Shown: positions 1 to 7,143 of the stretch, piece by piece | Numbering within the stretch: the first letter of the stretch is position 1 | Layout: the number at the start of each line of letters is the position of its first letter | Origin: an uncultured Fretibacterium sp. | GTDB lineage: Bacteria > Synergistota > Synergistia > Synergistales > Aminobacteriaceae | Direction: 5' to 3' | Assembly (NCBI GenBank): GCA_937892105.1 | Contig: CALAUZ010000273.1 | Coordinates: forward strand, 1-26,854 | Length of the DNA stretch: 26,854 nt | Notes under the pieces: model-generated | What the model saw: only the letters and a program-made list of their open reading frames with translations | The model's database searches: none | What the model was told of the DNA's origin: nothing | Made by a program: the position numbers and the translations under genes

Positions 1-1
1 A

Positions 2-271
2 TCCATCGAATCATTCTCACATGTCCTCTTCGGCGCAGCTCTTTGGATTCTGGATCACATAGCATCGGAGGATGAGAAACGATATGAAATGTACCGCTAT
101 CTGCCAACCGATGATTATGCCATAGAGGACGTGTATACGCCGGACGTTTGGGATTGTCAGCACGACTTCGATCTCATTGCCAGCGTACAATATGTCCTGC
201 ATTATAGAAATGCGGACATTGCCGGTCTTGAGGCCGCCGCGCAAGGGAATGAAAGCGCCGTTGATCATTGA
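2..271 (+). CDS. C-terminal end of an unrecognised protein (5' end outside window)
   Basis: The frame is open from the first bases of the window and stops with TGA at 269-271, giving about 89 residues of a C-terminus. The piece begins with a hydrophobic stretch (SHVLFGAALWILDHI) and then becomes acidic and aromatic-rich (YRYLPTDDYAIEDVYTPDVW). I recognise no family and see no catalytic motif. The next gene starts 46 bases downstream on the same strand, so the two could be cotranscribed. An internal ATG at 89 exists, but the frame remains open upstream of it, so reading through from the window edge is more likely. The function is unknown, and the sequence to the left would be needed to name it. 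Confidence 0.5.
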   Translation, partial: SIESFSHVLFGAALWILDHIASEDEKRYEMYRYLPTDDYAIEDVYTPDVWDCQHDFDLIASVQYVLHYRNADIAGLEAAAQGNESAVDH

Positions 272-317
272 GATTTCACAATATGCCCATGAAGAGGCGT
301 GCTGCGGAGAGTGTGTC

Positions 318-836
318 ATGAAATTGAAGCAAAAATTGAGAATTCCCCTTGACAACACGCGTCTAATGAATACGGATTTTTTGCTTGAGAGAAAGCTTAT
401 GAACGAAGCGCCGGAGCTCCATCAGCGCGTGAGGGACAGTGTTTTTGTGCTTAAGGGCATGCTGGAGAGATTCCTGCCCCGCTTTCCGGACTTTACAGAC
501 CACTCGATCCTGCATAGCCTGGATGTGCTGGATTACAGCAACCGCCTTCTCGGGTCAGAGCAGATCGCACGGCTCAGCCCGGGCGAGTGCTATGTGCTGA
601 TCATGGCCTGTTACCTGCATGACATAGGGATGGGCGTCGGGCAGAAGGACTTTGAAGAGTTTTCGCAGAAAATCGAGTTCGGGAGCTACTTTGATACGCA
701 CGACAGCGCTGACGAGGCTGAGACCATCCGGGCTTTCCATAACGAATACAGCGGTCATTTTATTCGCAAATATGCCGAGCTTCTGGAGATCCCCAACCAG
801 AACTACTACGTGTTCGGGGTACGCTACACCTTCTAA
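318..836 (+). CDS. HD-domain phosphohydrolase-like protein, apparently C-terminally truncated
   Basis: This 172-residue protein carries an N-terminal HD-superfamily metal-binding core. The segment DHSILHSLDVLDY (H62 and H66) is followed by YLHDIGMGV with the HD pair at H101-D102. HD domains of this type bind divalent metal and usually hydrolyse phosphoester or nucleotide substrates. The PRFPDFTDH...LHDIGM arrangement resembles the HD module of larger multidomain proteins, some found in bacterial conflict systems, but the substrate cannot be inferred. I chose ATG 318 because GGAG at 306-309 is correctly spaced; the frame could also start at 177. The protein ends at VFGVRYTF, right where a tandem repeat begins and before the rest of an HD fold would be complete. 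Truncation or decay is therefore likely. Confidence 0.6.
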   Translation: MKLKQKLRIPLDNTRLMNTDFLLERKLMNEAPELHQRVRDSVFVLKGMLERFLPRFPDFTDHSILHSLDVLDYSNRLLGSEQIARLSPGECYVLIMACYLHDIGMGVGQKDFEEFSQKIEFGSYFDTHDSADEAETIRAFHNEYSGHFIRKYAELLEIPNQNYYVFGVRYTF

Positions 837-926
837 GCTCCGCATCTTCTAAGCTGCTATCTAAAGCTTCTATCTAAAGCTTCTTTCTAAAGCTGCCTTC
901 TAAGCTGCTTTGTAAGCTGATAAGCC
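830..926 (+). repeat. Degenerate 13-bp tandem repeat (TCTAAAGCTTCTA type)
   Basis: Three units with an exact 13-base period lie at 860-898: TCTAAAGCTTCTA, TCTAAAGCTTCTT and TCTAAAGCTGCCT. They are flanked by 10-16 base variants built on TCTAAGCTGC, for about seven or eight units in total. The array begins inside the last codons of the truncated HD gene (ACC TTC TAA), and nearly every unit contains TAA. There is no spacer diversity, so it is not CRISPR. It looks like a short minisatellite produced by slippage, and the HD reading frame may have been cut by it. Confidence 0.75.
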
Positions 927-987
927 ACAAGTCCTCCGCACACCTGCCCGGGTGGGTTGAGGATGTCGGACGGAATATCAGGCAGAA

Positions 988-1122
988 AGTTGGAAGTAGG
1001 GGAAGTAGGGGAAGCAGGGTAGGAAACAGGGCAGGAAATAGTGTAGGGAGCAAGGCGGAAAACGCGGAAAACGAGGTAGGAAGCGAGGTAGGAAGCAAGA
1101 TAGAAAGTATGGTTGGAAGTTA
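988..1122 (+). repeat. Purine-rich GGAAG(T/C)AGG degenerate repeat tract
   Basis: The plus strand is strongly purine-biased. It is built from imperfect 9-14 base units such as GGAAGTAGG, GGAAGCAGG, GCAGGAAATAG, a CGGAAAACG pair, and a doubled AGGTAGGAAGC at about 1075-1096. Units vary in length and sequence, as in a decayed microsatellite or minisatellite. Short minus-strand frames through it encode monotonous Leu-Pro-Thr-Ser peptides. These are what the repeat would give by chance, and I do not call them genes. Confidence 0.65.
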
Positions 1123-1246
1123 GGCCGGGTACATTCACCTGCCGGCAGCCCCTGCTGCTGTCACCGCCGGTATACGCTCATCCGCTGTGCAGCTACCGCA
1201 ACCGTCTAAAAAGCCTCCGCAGCCTTAAGGCCGGAGGCTTTTTTTA
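1121..1246 (+). ncRNA. Candidate structured RNA or leader ending in an intrinsic terminator
   Basis: Before the terminator the sequence can fold in two mutually exclusive ways. CCGGC at 1142-1146 can pair with GCCGG at 1124-1128 upstream or with GCCGG at 1166-1170 downstream. A small hairpin GCAGC/GCTGC lies at 1145-1158, and another, GCTG-TG-CAGC, at 1184-1193. The stretch ends in a strong terminator and no ORF explains it. It could be a small RNA, the 3' end of the upstream transcript, or an attenuator-like leader for the operon starting at 1306. I match it to no known RNA family, so this is a weak structural proposal. Confidence 0.25.
1208..1246 (+). terminator. Rho-independent terminator
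   Basis: A perfect 9-bp stem, AAGCCTCCG (1211-1219) with CGGAGGCTT (1232-1240), encloses a 12-base loop. A run of T continues through 1245. The A run before the left arm means it could also work on the minus strand. It separates the decayed left edge from the ftsY operon. Confidence 0.9.
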
Positions 1247-1260
1247 TGGGCATGATGATT

Positions 1261-1266
1261 TATAAT
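1261..1266 (+). promoter_or_regulatory. Candidate -10 box of the acidic protein-ftsY operon
   Basis: A perfect TATAAT lies 40 bases before the ATG at 1306 and just after the terminator. No good TTGACA-like box sits 16-18 bases upstream, where the sequence is T-rich. Transcription would start near 1273. GGAGG follows at 1286-1290, 15 bases before the ATG, which is longer than usual spacing. Confidence 0.5.
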
Positions 1267-1305
1267 TAGGCATTAAAGCGGTTTCGGAGGACGGACAGAA
1301 TAACA

Positions 1306-4290
1306 ATGACTGAGAAGACAGCAGAAGAGAAGTTAAGGCAGGCACTTGAAGACAGCACAACATCAGGCAGTGAAAAAGACTCTTCACGCGAAAAAACAAA
1401 GCCCAGACCTTCACGCACTAGGAAAAGGACATCTTCAGGACGCACAGAAAAACCCGAAAGCGTAGGCAGCAGGGTAGACTCGTTTATTGACGATTTTGAG
1501 CGAAAGATAGAGCAGAGCTTGAGCGCAGTAAAATCACCGTCAGAACCTCAAGTGAAATCTCGCGTTCCCCAAAAATCACCATCACGCAGGCATGAACTCG
1601 AAATCCCAAAGCCTGAAATACCCCATGAAGTTCACAGGAAGGTGAAAGCCTCGCCGGTAATCCCTGAACCTGCGCCGGAACCCGTCATTGCCCCTGAACC
1701 ATCACATGAGCCTGTAACTGTGCCGGAAATTACCCCTGAGCCTGTGCAGGAAACTATTACGTTCCCCGAACAAGCGGACACAAAGCCGGATATTCCTGAA
1801 ATTATCACCGAGCCTGAACCGCTGGAAGAACCAGAACTTCCCGAAGTTGAAACAGTAACTCCTGAGCCTGATACCGCAGAAGTTTTGCCCGAAATATTGC
1901 CGGAGGTTTTGCCTGTTGAGGATTTGCCGGTCATTGAGGAAGTTCCTGAAGTCGTAGCAGAACCAGAGCATGAACCTGAGCATGAACCAGAACCCGAAGC
2001 ATTACAGCCTGAAACCGTGCTGGATATCATGCCGGAAGCAGAGTTAGAACCTGAGCCAGTACAGGATATCCCCGAAATAATCCCAGAAGTTGAGCCTGTT
2101 GAAGATTTCGATGATATTCCCGAACTTCCTGACATTCCCGTTATTGAGGCAGAAGAAGCAGATGAAGTTCATGACAACAGCCAGGATTACAATGACGAAG
2201 ATGGCCTGCTTCCCGATATTCCCATTATTGAGCCGGAAGAACAGGAAGAAGATGATATGCCTGACTTCATAGATGAACAGGAATTTCAGCCGGAATTTGA
2301 TGAACAGGATAAAGATATCCAAGATGAAGATGATGTTCCGGTTATTGATGATGAACCTGAAGATGAACCGCCAGAGCTTCAGGAGGCAGAACTGGTTGAA
2401 GCCCCCGAAACTGAGGACGAATTTGCTGACGGCATAGACAGCATAGACATTCAGGAAGATACTTCTGCCATTGACAATGAAGATGAAGCCTTCAACGATG
2501 AGCCTTTGGACGAAGAACCAGCATTGCCGGATCTGGAAGATGAGGACGCTCCGCCTTACGACACAGAGGAAGATACAGCAGGAATTTTCGCGGACGATGA
2601 TGATGTTTCTGACGATACTGCCAACGATTTTGCACCGTCAGCCGATGTCGTAGTGAATGTAGATGACGAACTTCCGCAGATTTCCGCGCCGGAATACAGC
2701 GAGCCTGACCCTGAAGCTGAGTCAGTCCCAGTAACAGTAACCATGCCCGAAACTACAAAGACCGCTGAGGACAAACTCATGGCCGATATTGCAGAAGCCA
2801 TGACGGGCAACCCTCTTAGCCTCGAAGCACAGGGAACTCCTGGATTGTACAATCTTCCCGAAGGTTTCATTGCGGAAGAAGCTGGCAGCGGTACATCACA
2901 ATCAGCAGAGGATAAACTCAAGGCCAATATTGCTCAGGCACTCTCTGAGTCTCCCATAAGTACAGCACAGTCTCAGGCAAGACAGGACCTCGAACAAGAC
3001 CTCAATCCTTTTGATGAACTGTCAATACCTGATACATTGTTCCAGAGGCAAGAGGCGCAAGCTCATGAACAGGAAGAGCCTGATACTTTGGAACAGAGTT
3101 TGCCCGAAGAACAAGAGGACGAGTTTTTGCCGGAATTTGATGCTGTGCCTGAGAACGTTCAAGAGCCTGAAGAGATTATCCCTGACGATATGCCGGAAGT
3201 TTCGGAAATACAGGAAGTACAGGAAGTACAGGAGCAAGAGCAGGAACAGGAACCAGAATTTGAACCTGAACCTGAACCGCAGCCTGAACCTGAGACGGAA
3301 ACGCAGGAAGATGACGAGGAATTGTCTGACCCGTTCGCTATTCCTGACGAGATTATGGCAATGTCTCACCCCGATGATGAGCCGGAGAATGAGCCGGAGC
3401 CAGAACCTGACACTCAGGAAGAACTTGCAGACTTGGAGGATATTCCGTTCACAGTTGACGAACAAAAGCAGGAACAACCGCCCCTACATCAGCCTGAACC
3501 TATGACCGAACAGGAGAGCCTTGCACAGGAAGTTGCGGCCATGTCTCAGGAGTTCGGGATAGATGAGCAGGAAAATACCGCCGAACCTGAAGCGATGATT
3601 ACGGACATTGAGCCGGATTTCGGCACAGACAATATACACGAGGAGGGAGAACCTGAAAGCAACATGCCAGAACAGAGTTTGCTTAATGACGGCACAGATG
3701 ATGTTACGCAAGATATGGGAGATGATTGGGACATTTCATCGCTCGGAGAACTTGGTGCAGTAGCCACGTTCCATGATGATGAACAAGAGCAGGAAACTTA
3801 CTCACCGCCCGAACCTAAGACAGTGCCGGAAGAAATTGCACAGCCAGCAGGAATAATTCACAGCGCAGAAGACGCACACAAGGAGAAAACTATGAGCATT
3901 CGTGAAAAATTAGCCACACGCAAAAACAGTAACCCGGACGCACCTTCAGGAAAGAAAAAATCAGGAGGAGGAGGAATATTGCTGCCTTCCCTTCTCGTTA
4001 TACTAACCATTATAGGCGCATTGATACTCTGGCAGCTTATGCAGGTTTCCGACAAGATAACTTCACTGGCCATGAACAGCTCAGGTTTTGAGTCAGTGTC
4101 GGGCGTTGAGGCGGCTAACCCATCGTATGATTACGCTATAGATTTCATACTCGACCCAAATCTTACCGACAGAATGTCCCAGAGAGGGCGCGAAGGGTGG
4201 CAGGTTGTAGGTTCAAGGCGCACTCAGGACAGCACTACAGGGCAGTATGGCTACGAGTTCATATTCATGCGCAGAACTCCTGCAAGGTGA
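1306..4290 (+). CDS. Large acidic single-pass membrane protein encoded directly upstream of ftsY
   Basis: This 994-residue protein has three parts. Residues 1 to about 885 are low-complexity, very rich in Glu, Asp and Pro (many PEPEPE-type runs), and surely mostly disordered. A Lys-rich patch (GKKKSGGGG) precedes one hydrophobic helix at about 890-911. By the positive-inside rule the acidic part is cytoplasmic and the C-terminus is outside. Residues 941-994 (from YDYAIDFILDP through GREGWQVVG to YEFIFMRR) resemble the small DUF4177 fold. The motif (S/T)AE(E/D)KL recurs near residues 6, 486 and 533, and a partial copy (SAEDAHKEK) precedes the helix. The stop lies 7 bases before ftsY, so the two are cotranscribed. 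I know no named family for the full length. A role at the membrane with FtsY is my inference from position and charge. Confidence 0.85.
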   Translation: MTEKTAEEKLRQALEDSTTSGSEKDSSREKTKPRPSRTRKRTSSGRTEKPESVGSRVDSFIDDFERKIEQSLSAVKSPSEPQVKSRVPQKSPSRRHELEIPKPEIPHEVHRKVKASPVIPEPAPEPVIAPEPSHEPVTVPEITPEPVQETITFPEQADTKPDIPEIITEPEPLEEPELPEVETVTPEPDTAEVLPEILPEVLPVEDLPVIEEVPEVVAEPEHEPEHEPEPEALQPETVLDIMPEAELEPEPVQDIPEIIPEVEPVEDFDDIPELPDIPVIEAEEADEVHDNSQDYNDEDGLLPDIPIIEPEEQEEDDMPDFIDEQEFQPEFDEQDKDIQDEDDVPVIDDEPEDEPPELQEAELVEAPETEDEFADGIDSIDIQEDTSAIDNEDEAFNDEPLDEEPALPDLEDEDAPPYDTEEDTAGIFADDDDVSDDTANDFAPSADVVVNVDDELPQISAPEYSEPDPEAESVPVTVTMPETTKTAEDKLMADIAEAMTGNPLSLEAQGTPGLYNLPEGFIAEEAGSGTSQSAEDKLKANIAQALSESPISTAQSQARQDLEQDLNPFDELSIPDTLFQRQEAQAHEQEEPDTLEQSLPEEQEDEFLPEFDAVPENVQEPEEIIPDDMPEVSEIQEVQEVQEQEQEQEPEFEPEPEPQPEPETETQEDDEELSDPFAIPDEIMAMSHPDDEPENEPEPEPDTQEELADLEDIPFTVDEQKQEQPPLHQPEPMTEQESLAQEVAAMSQEFGIDEQENTAEPEAMITDIEPDFGTDNIHEEGEPESNMPEQSLLNDGTDDVTQDMGDDWDISSLGELGAVATFHDDEQEQETYSPPEPKTVPEEIAQPAGIIHSAEDAHKEKTMSIREKLATRKNSNPDAPSGKKKSGGGGILLPSLLVILTIIGALILWQLMQVSDKITSLAMNSSGFESVSGVEAANPSYDYAIDFILDPNLTDRMSQRGREGWQVVGSRRTQDSTTGQYGYEFIFMRRTPAR

Positions 4291-4297
4291 TTGAAGC

Positions 4298-5221
4298 ATG
4301 GCAATATTCGCAAAGCTGAGGGATAGCCTTAAAGGTGTCAGGGAAAAATGGAGTTCAGGGATTTCAAGGCTTTTTTCGTCAGGAAATTTTGACGCTGGCT
4401 TCTGGGATAACCTTGAAGAACAGTTAATCGCTGGTGATACCGGTCTTGACTTCGCAGAGGAAATTACAGGCTTCCTTAAAGACGAGGCAAAACGCAGAGG
4501 CATAACCAGTCCGTCAGGCCTGAAGGAGATATTCACCGCAAAAATTACGGAAGAACTTAACTCCGTTGAGGGAATGGGACAGCCTTTCTGCCTTGAACAT
4601 ACACCGTCAGTCCTCCTTATGGCCGGTGTCAATGGGAGCGGTAAGACTACATCGTCGGGGAAATTGGCCGCAATGTACGCAGCTCAGGGAAAGCGGGTAA
4701 TCATGGCCGCCGCAGACACTTTCAGGGCAGCAGCTTCGGAACAGCTCAAAATATGGGGTGAACGTTCTGGCGTCAGGGTAATATCTCAGGGTCAGGGAGC
4801 AGATCCGGCAGCAGTATCGTTTGACGCTTGGAAGGCCGCAGAAAACTCAAATGCCGATGTCCTTATCGTTGACACCGCTGGAAGGCTTCACGACAAACAT
4901 AACCTAATGGAGGAACTTAGGAAGATACATAGGGTTCTTCTCAGGGAGGCAGGAAGTGATAGGCTTGAAGCTGTACTTGTACTTGACGCTGTATTGGGGC
5001 AAAATTCCGTCGCACAGGCAGAGACTTTCAACAGCATAATTCCAGTAACGTCCATAATACTTACGAAATACGACAATACGGCTAAAGGCGGGGTAGTTAT
5101 CTCTATAGCCAGAAAACTTCATGTCCCAGTGAGATATATAGGGCTTGGCGAAGGAGCAGACGATCTGGAAACGTTCAGCCCCCATGATTTTGCAGACGCG
5201 TTAATGGACGTGAGACAGTGA
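4298..5221 (+). CDS. ftsY: Signal recognition particle receptor FtsY (NG domain)
   Basis: FtsY is the membrane-associated SRP GTPase. It receives ribosome-Ffh complexes and delivers nascent membrane proteins to SecYEG. This copy is 307 residues: a helical N domain (about 1-100) and a G domain. Motifs in order are the P-loop GVNGSGKTT (K116), ADTFRAAASEQL, DTAGR (from D192), LDAVLGQNS, TKYD (256-259) with NTAKGG, and the closing GLGEGADDLETF. Two deviations stand out: TKYD instead of TKLD, and LGQN where TGQN is common. The acidic A domain of proteobacterial FtsY is absent, as in many other phyla, while a huge acidic membrane protein is encoded 7 bases upstream. The next gene overlaps its stop by 4 bases. 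The identification is secure. Confidence 0.97.
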   Translation: MAIFAKLRDSLKGVREKWSSGISRLFSSGNFDAGFWDNLEEQLIAGDTGLDFAEEITGFLKDEAKRRGITSPSGLKEIFTAKITEELNSVEGMGQPFCLEHTPSVLLMAGVNGSGKTTSSGKLAAMYAAQGKRVIMAAADTFRAAASEQLKIWGERSGVRVISQGQGADPAAVSFDAWKAAENSNADVLIVDTAGRLHDKHNLMEELRKIHRVLLREAGSDRLEAVLVLDAVLGQNSVAQAETFNSIIPVTSIILTKYDNTAKGGVVISIARKLHVPVRYIGLGEGADDLETFSPHDFADALMDVRQ

Positions 5222-6162
5222 GCGATACAGATTACAGCCTCAAATCACTAACTCCAGAGTCAACACTGTTATATTTCCTGCGGACTTTGTTCGGTTCTGC
5301 CTCTGAATACGCCGTGTATATCCCTGATACAGGTGATGTCATTGTACTCGCGAAAGGACAGCTTGTCTTTCTTGTTGAGCGCGGCTGTGCAGACGCAATG
5401 ATTAAGACGCTTCCTCAGCTTTCGGCAAGGAATATAGTACGTCCCATTAACCCCGAAGAAATTGAATACCCCGATGAAGTTCAAGCATTATACGTTGAGA
5501 CTACGGGAGCTTTCATCAGTTCATTGGAGACAGCGTTATACCCCGACGAACCGCAATACCCTTCATGGTGGGACGCTCCTGTCCCTTTCGCAATAATGTC
5601 CAGAGGCGTGCTAAGGCTCAATGATACGGCAATAAACATGTTCGGTTCGGGGCTTGAGAGAATGAACGCAGAAGAACTTCCCGAACGCGATGAATTTATC
5701 GTCAGGCTTGAAGGGCTTAACGGTGCGAGGCTTATAGCATTCCGCAAGCTGAGACCTGGTATCTTCACGGTTGATGATTGCACTGAAGACCTCAATGATG
5801 CTCAGGATATGACATGGTGGGCTGCTGTCGGCCAGGCATGGGTGAAGGAGATTGAGGCTAAAGGCGGAAAATGGCAGAGGCTTTCATCACCGCCAAAAGG
5901 ACGCTCTAAAGGTTTCAGGGCGTGTGAATGGCAGGGCCAGCTTCAGGGGTATCTCGACATAAGAATGCCGCAGCGTAAGAAGACAGCCCCAACTCCACAA
6001 CCAGAACCCCAAGCAGCTCCATCTCCAGAACCAAAGGAAGAACCTATACAGCCTGAACCATTGCCGGAAAGACGGCCTGATGATGTCATAGGGAGTATCG
6101 GGCCTCAAGCTATGGCGTTGCTTGCGGCGGGACAATCAAGAGAACATGAGGGATATTATTAG
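5218..6162 (+). CDS. Unrecognised cytoplasmic protein with a PAS-like segment and Pro/Glu-rich tail
   Basis: The protein is 314 residues with a GTG start whose bases overlap the ftsY stop (GTGA), a layout typical of translational coupling. There is no signal peptide or membrane helix. Residues of about 120-190 follow the order of a PAS fold: PFAIMSRGVLRLNDTAINMFG near the start, then a strand-rich part ending GIFTVDDCTED, much like the end of sensory PAS domains. No kinase, cyclase or HD output domain follows. Residues of about 255-290 are Pro/Glu-rich (PQPEPQAAPSPEPKEEP), echoing the acidic protein two genes upstream. The PAS reading is a motif-level impression. The function is unknown. Confidence 0.8.
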   Translation: MSDTDYSLKSLTPESTLLYFLRTLFGSASEYAVYIPDTGDVIVLAKGQLVFLVERGCADAMIKTLPQLSARNIVRPINPEEIEYPDEVQALYVETTGAFISSLETALYPDEPQYPSWWDAPVPFAIMSRGVLRLNDTAINMFGSGLERMNAEELPERDEFIVRLEGLNGARLIAFRKLRPGIFTVDDCTEDLNDAQDMTWWAAVGQAWVKEIEAKGGKWQRLSSPPKGRSKGFRACEWQGQLQGYLDIRMPQRKKTAPTPQPEPQAAPSPEPKEEPIQPEPLPERRPDDVIGSIGPQAMALLAAGQSREHEGYY

Positions 6163-6163
6163 C

Positions 6164-6670
6164 ATGAAAGAACCTAGAGTTAAGAGGATTACAGGGATAC
6201 TTTACCCCAATGATGAGTTATTGGCGTGGAGTATTGGCAAGTTGTCAGAATTATGGGGACAGCCCGAGATTGTGAGCGTTCCTGTACCGTTCGACAAGAC
6301 GCACTATTACGATGACATTTCACCCAGCCTTACGCGTATATTCCTCTGCTTTCCGGGACTGGCGGACGCTGGAGGGCTTGCTGACTGGAAGCATGAGGCA
6401 ATAAGTATCGAGGCAATGAGCAGACAGCCTGTAAGGTCAGTGAATATAGACCCGGGATATGTTGACGGTGCAAGATTAATCCTCGCTTCAACAAAAGACC
6501 ATGCACATAGAATTTATTTACGGGAAGGAATATATGCTGAAGTTACTATGAGATACAGGTTTAAGGAATGGCAGAGCTTCGATTATACTTTCCCAGATTT
6601 TGCAAGCAGAGCATATGATGATTTTCTCTTGCAGGCAAGGAGATTATGGCTCAAGGAGGTTAAGGAATGA
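6164..6670 (+). CDS. DUF4416 family protein
   Basis: The 168-residue product matches the DUF4416 family (function unknown) across its length. It has the opening PRVKRITGILYPNDELL, PFDKTHYYDD, then VNIDPGYVDGARLILASTKD followed by HRIYLREGIYAEVTMRY, and the late FPDFAS segment. I placed the start at ATG 6164, one base after the previous stop, because GAGGG at 6149-6153 is well spaced and homologues begin just before the PVKLI-like motif. The frame is open back to 6122, but those 14 residues look like non-coding extension. The end overlaps the next gene by 4 bases (ATGA). No catalytic mechanism is established for the family. Confidence 0.85.
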   Translation: MKEPRVKRITGILYPNDELLAWSIGKLSELWGQPEIVSVPVPFDKTHYYDDISPSLTRIFLCFPGLADAGGLADWKHEAISIEAMSRQPVRSVNIDPGYVDGARLILASTKDHAHRIYLREGIYAEVTMRYRFKEWQSFDYTFPDFASRAYDDFLLQARRLWLKEVKE

Positions 6671-7143
6671 GCAGAAAGGTTACGGTCTTGTTGATGATGT
6701 TGATGATGATGTGCGGTACGGTTTCTGCCGCTGAACTGCCGGACGTTATAGGAGAATGGCATTATGTCAGCGAATACGTACAGCTTCTCACAACAGAATA
6801 CAATGGGGAAACGCAGGGAAGAGCGTTATACAGGACATACTCACGGGAAAATCCTGCCGGAACATTTGACGTTATACTTACGGAGGGTGCAGGGACAGGA
6901 AGCCTTTATGTTCCCGAAAATGTAAACACCGCTGAAGGTCTAATGCCATCGGGTGAAGGCTTTGAACTTCTCACAGTGTCTGGATACCGCGCAATAATGG
7001 AAGCTCCATCATATATGCCGCTTGCACTGGCTGTGAACGCTGGGGATAATATCATACTCACAATAGAAAGTGTCTCACTTGGAAAGAATGATTTAGTGAG
7101 GGCTGCAGAGGAGATATTATCGTCATGGAGAGTTACAGAATAG
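6667..7143 (+). CDS. Small exported protein of unknown function
   Basis: The protein has 158 residues. A Sec signal peptide is clear: basic MSRK, a Met/Leu-rich core (VTVLLMMLMMMCGTV), and an AXA-like cleavage site after VSA, giving a mature start near AELPD. There is no lipobox cysteine at the cleavage site, so a soluble periplasmic or secreted protein is expected. The mature part has alternating strands (GTFDVILTEG, NIILTIESVSLG), suggesting a small beta-rich domain. I recognise no family. It overlaps the preceding gene by 4 bases and the following one by 19, so it belongs to the operon. Confidence 0.8.
   Translation: MSRKVTVLLMMLMMMCGTVSAAELPDVIGEWHYVSEYVQLLTTEYNGETQGRALYRTYSRENPAGTFDVILTEGAGTGSLYVPENVNTAEGLMPSGEGFELLTVSGYRAIMEAPSYMPLALAVNAGDNIILTIESVSLGKNDLVRAAEEILSSWRVTE

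Noticed and set aside
177..317. N-terminal extension of the HD protein to ATG 177
   Set aside because: It overlaps most of the partial upstream gene and lacks a Shine-Dalgarno, while ATG 318 has GGAG at the right distance.
830..1122. CRISPR array
   Set aside because: Units are 9-14 bases, adjacent and without spacers, and no cas gene is in the window.
874..1138. Minus-strand ORFs encoding Leu-Pro-Thr-Ser repeats
   Set aside because: They only translate the purine-rich repeats and have no ribosome-binding site or family match.
1632..2135. Minus-strand Ser/Gly-rich ORF of 167 codons
   Set aside because: It is the mirror image of the Glu/Pro-rich codons of the acidic protein. Its composition is what antisense of GAA/CCT repeats gives, and it has no start signal.
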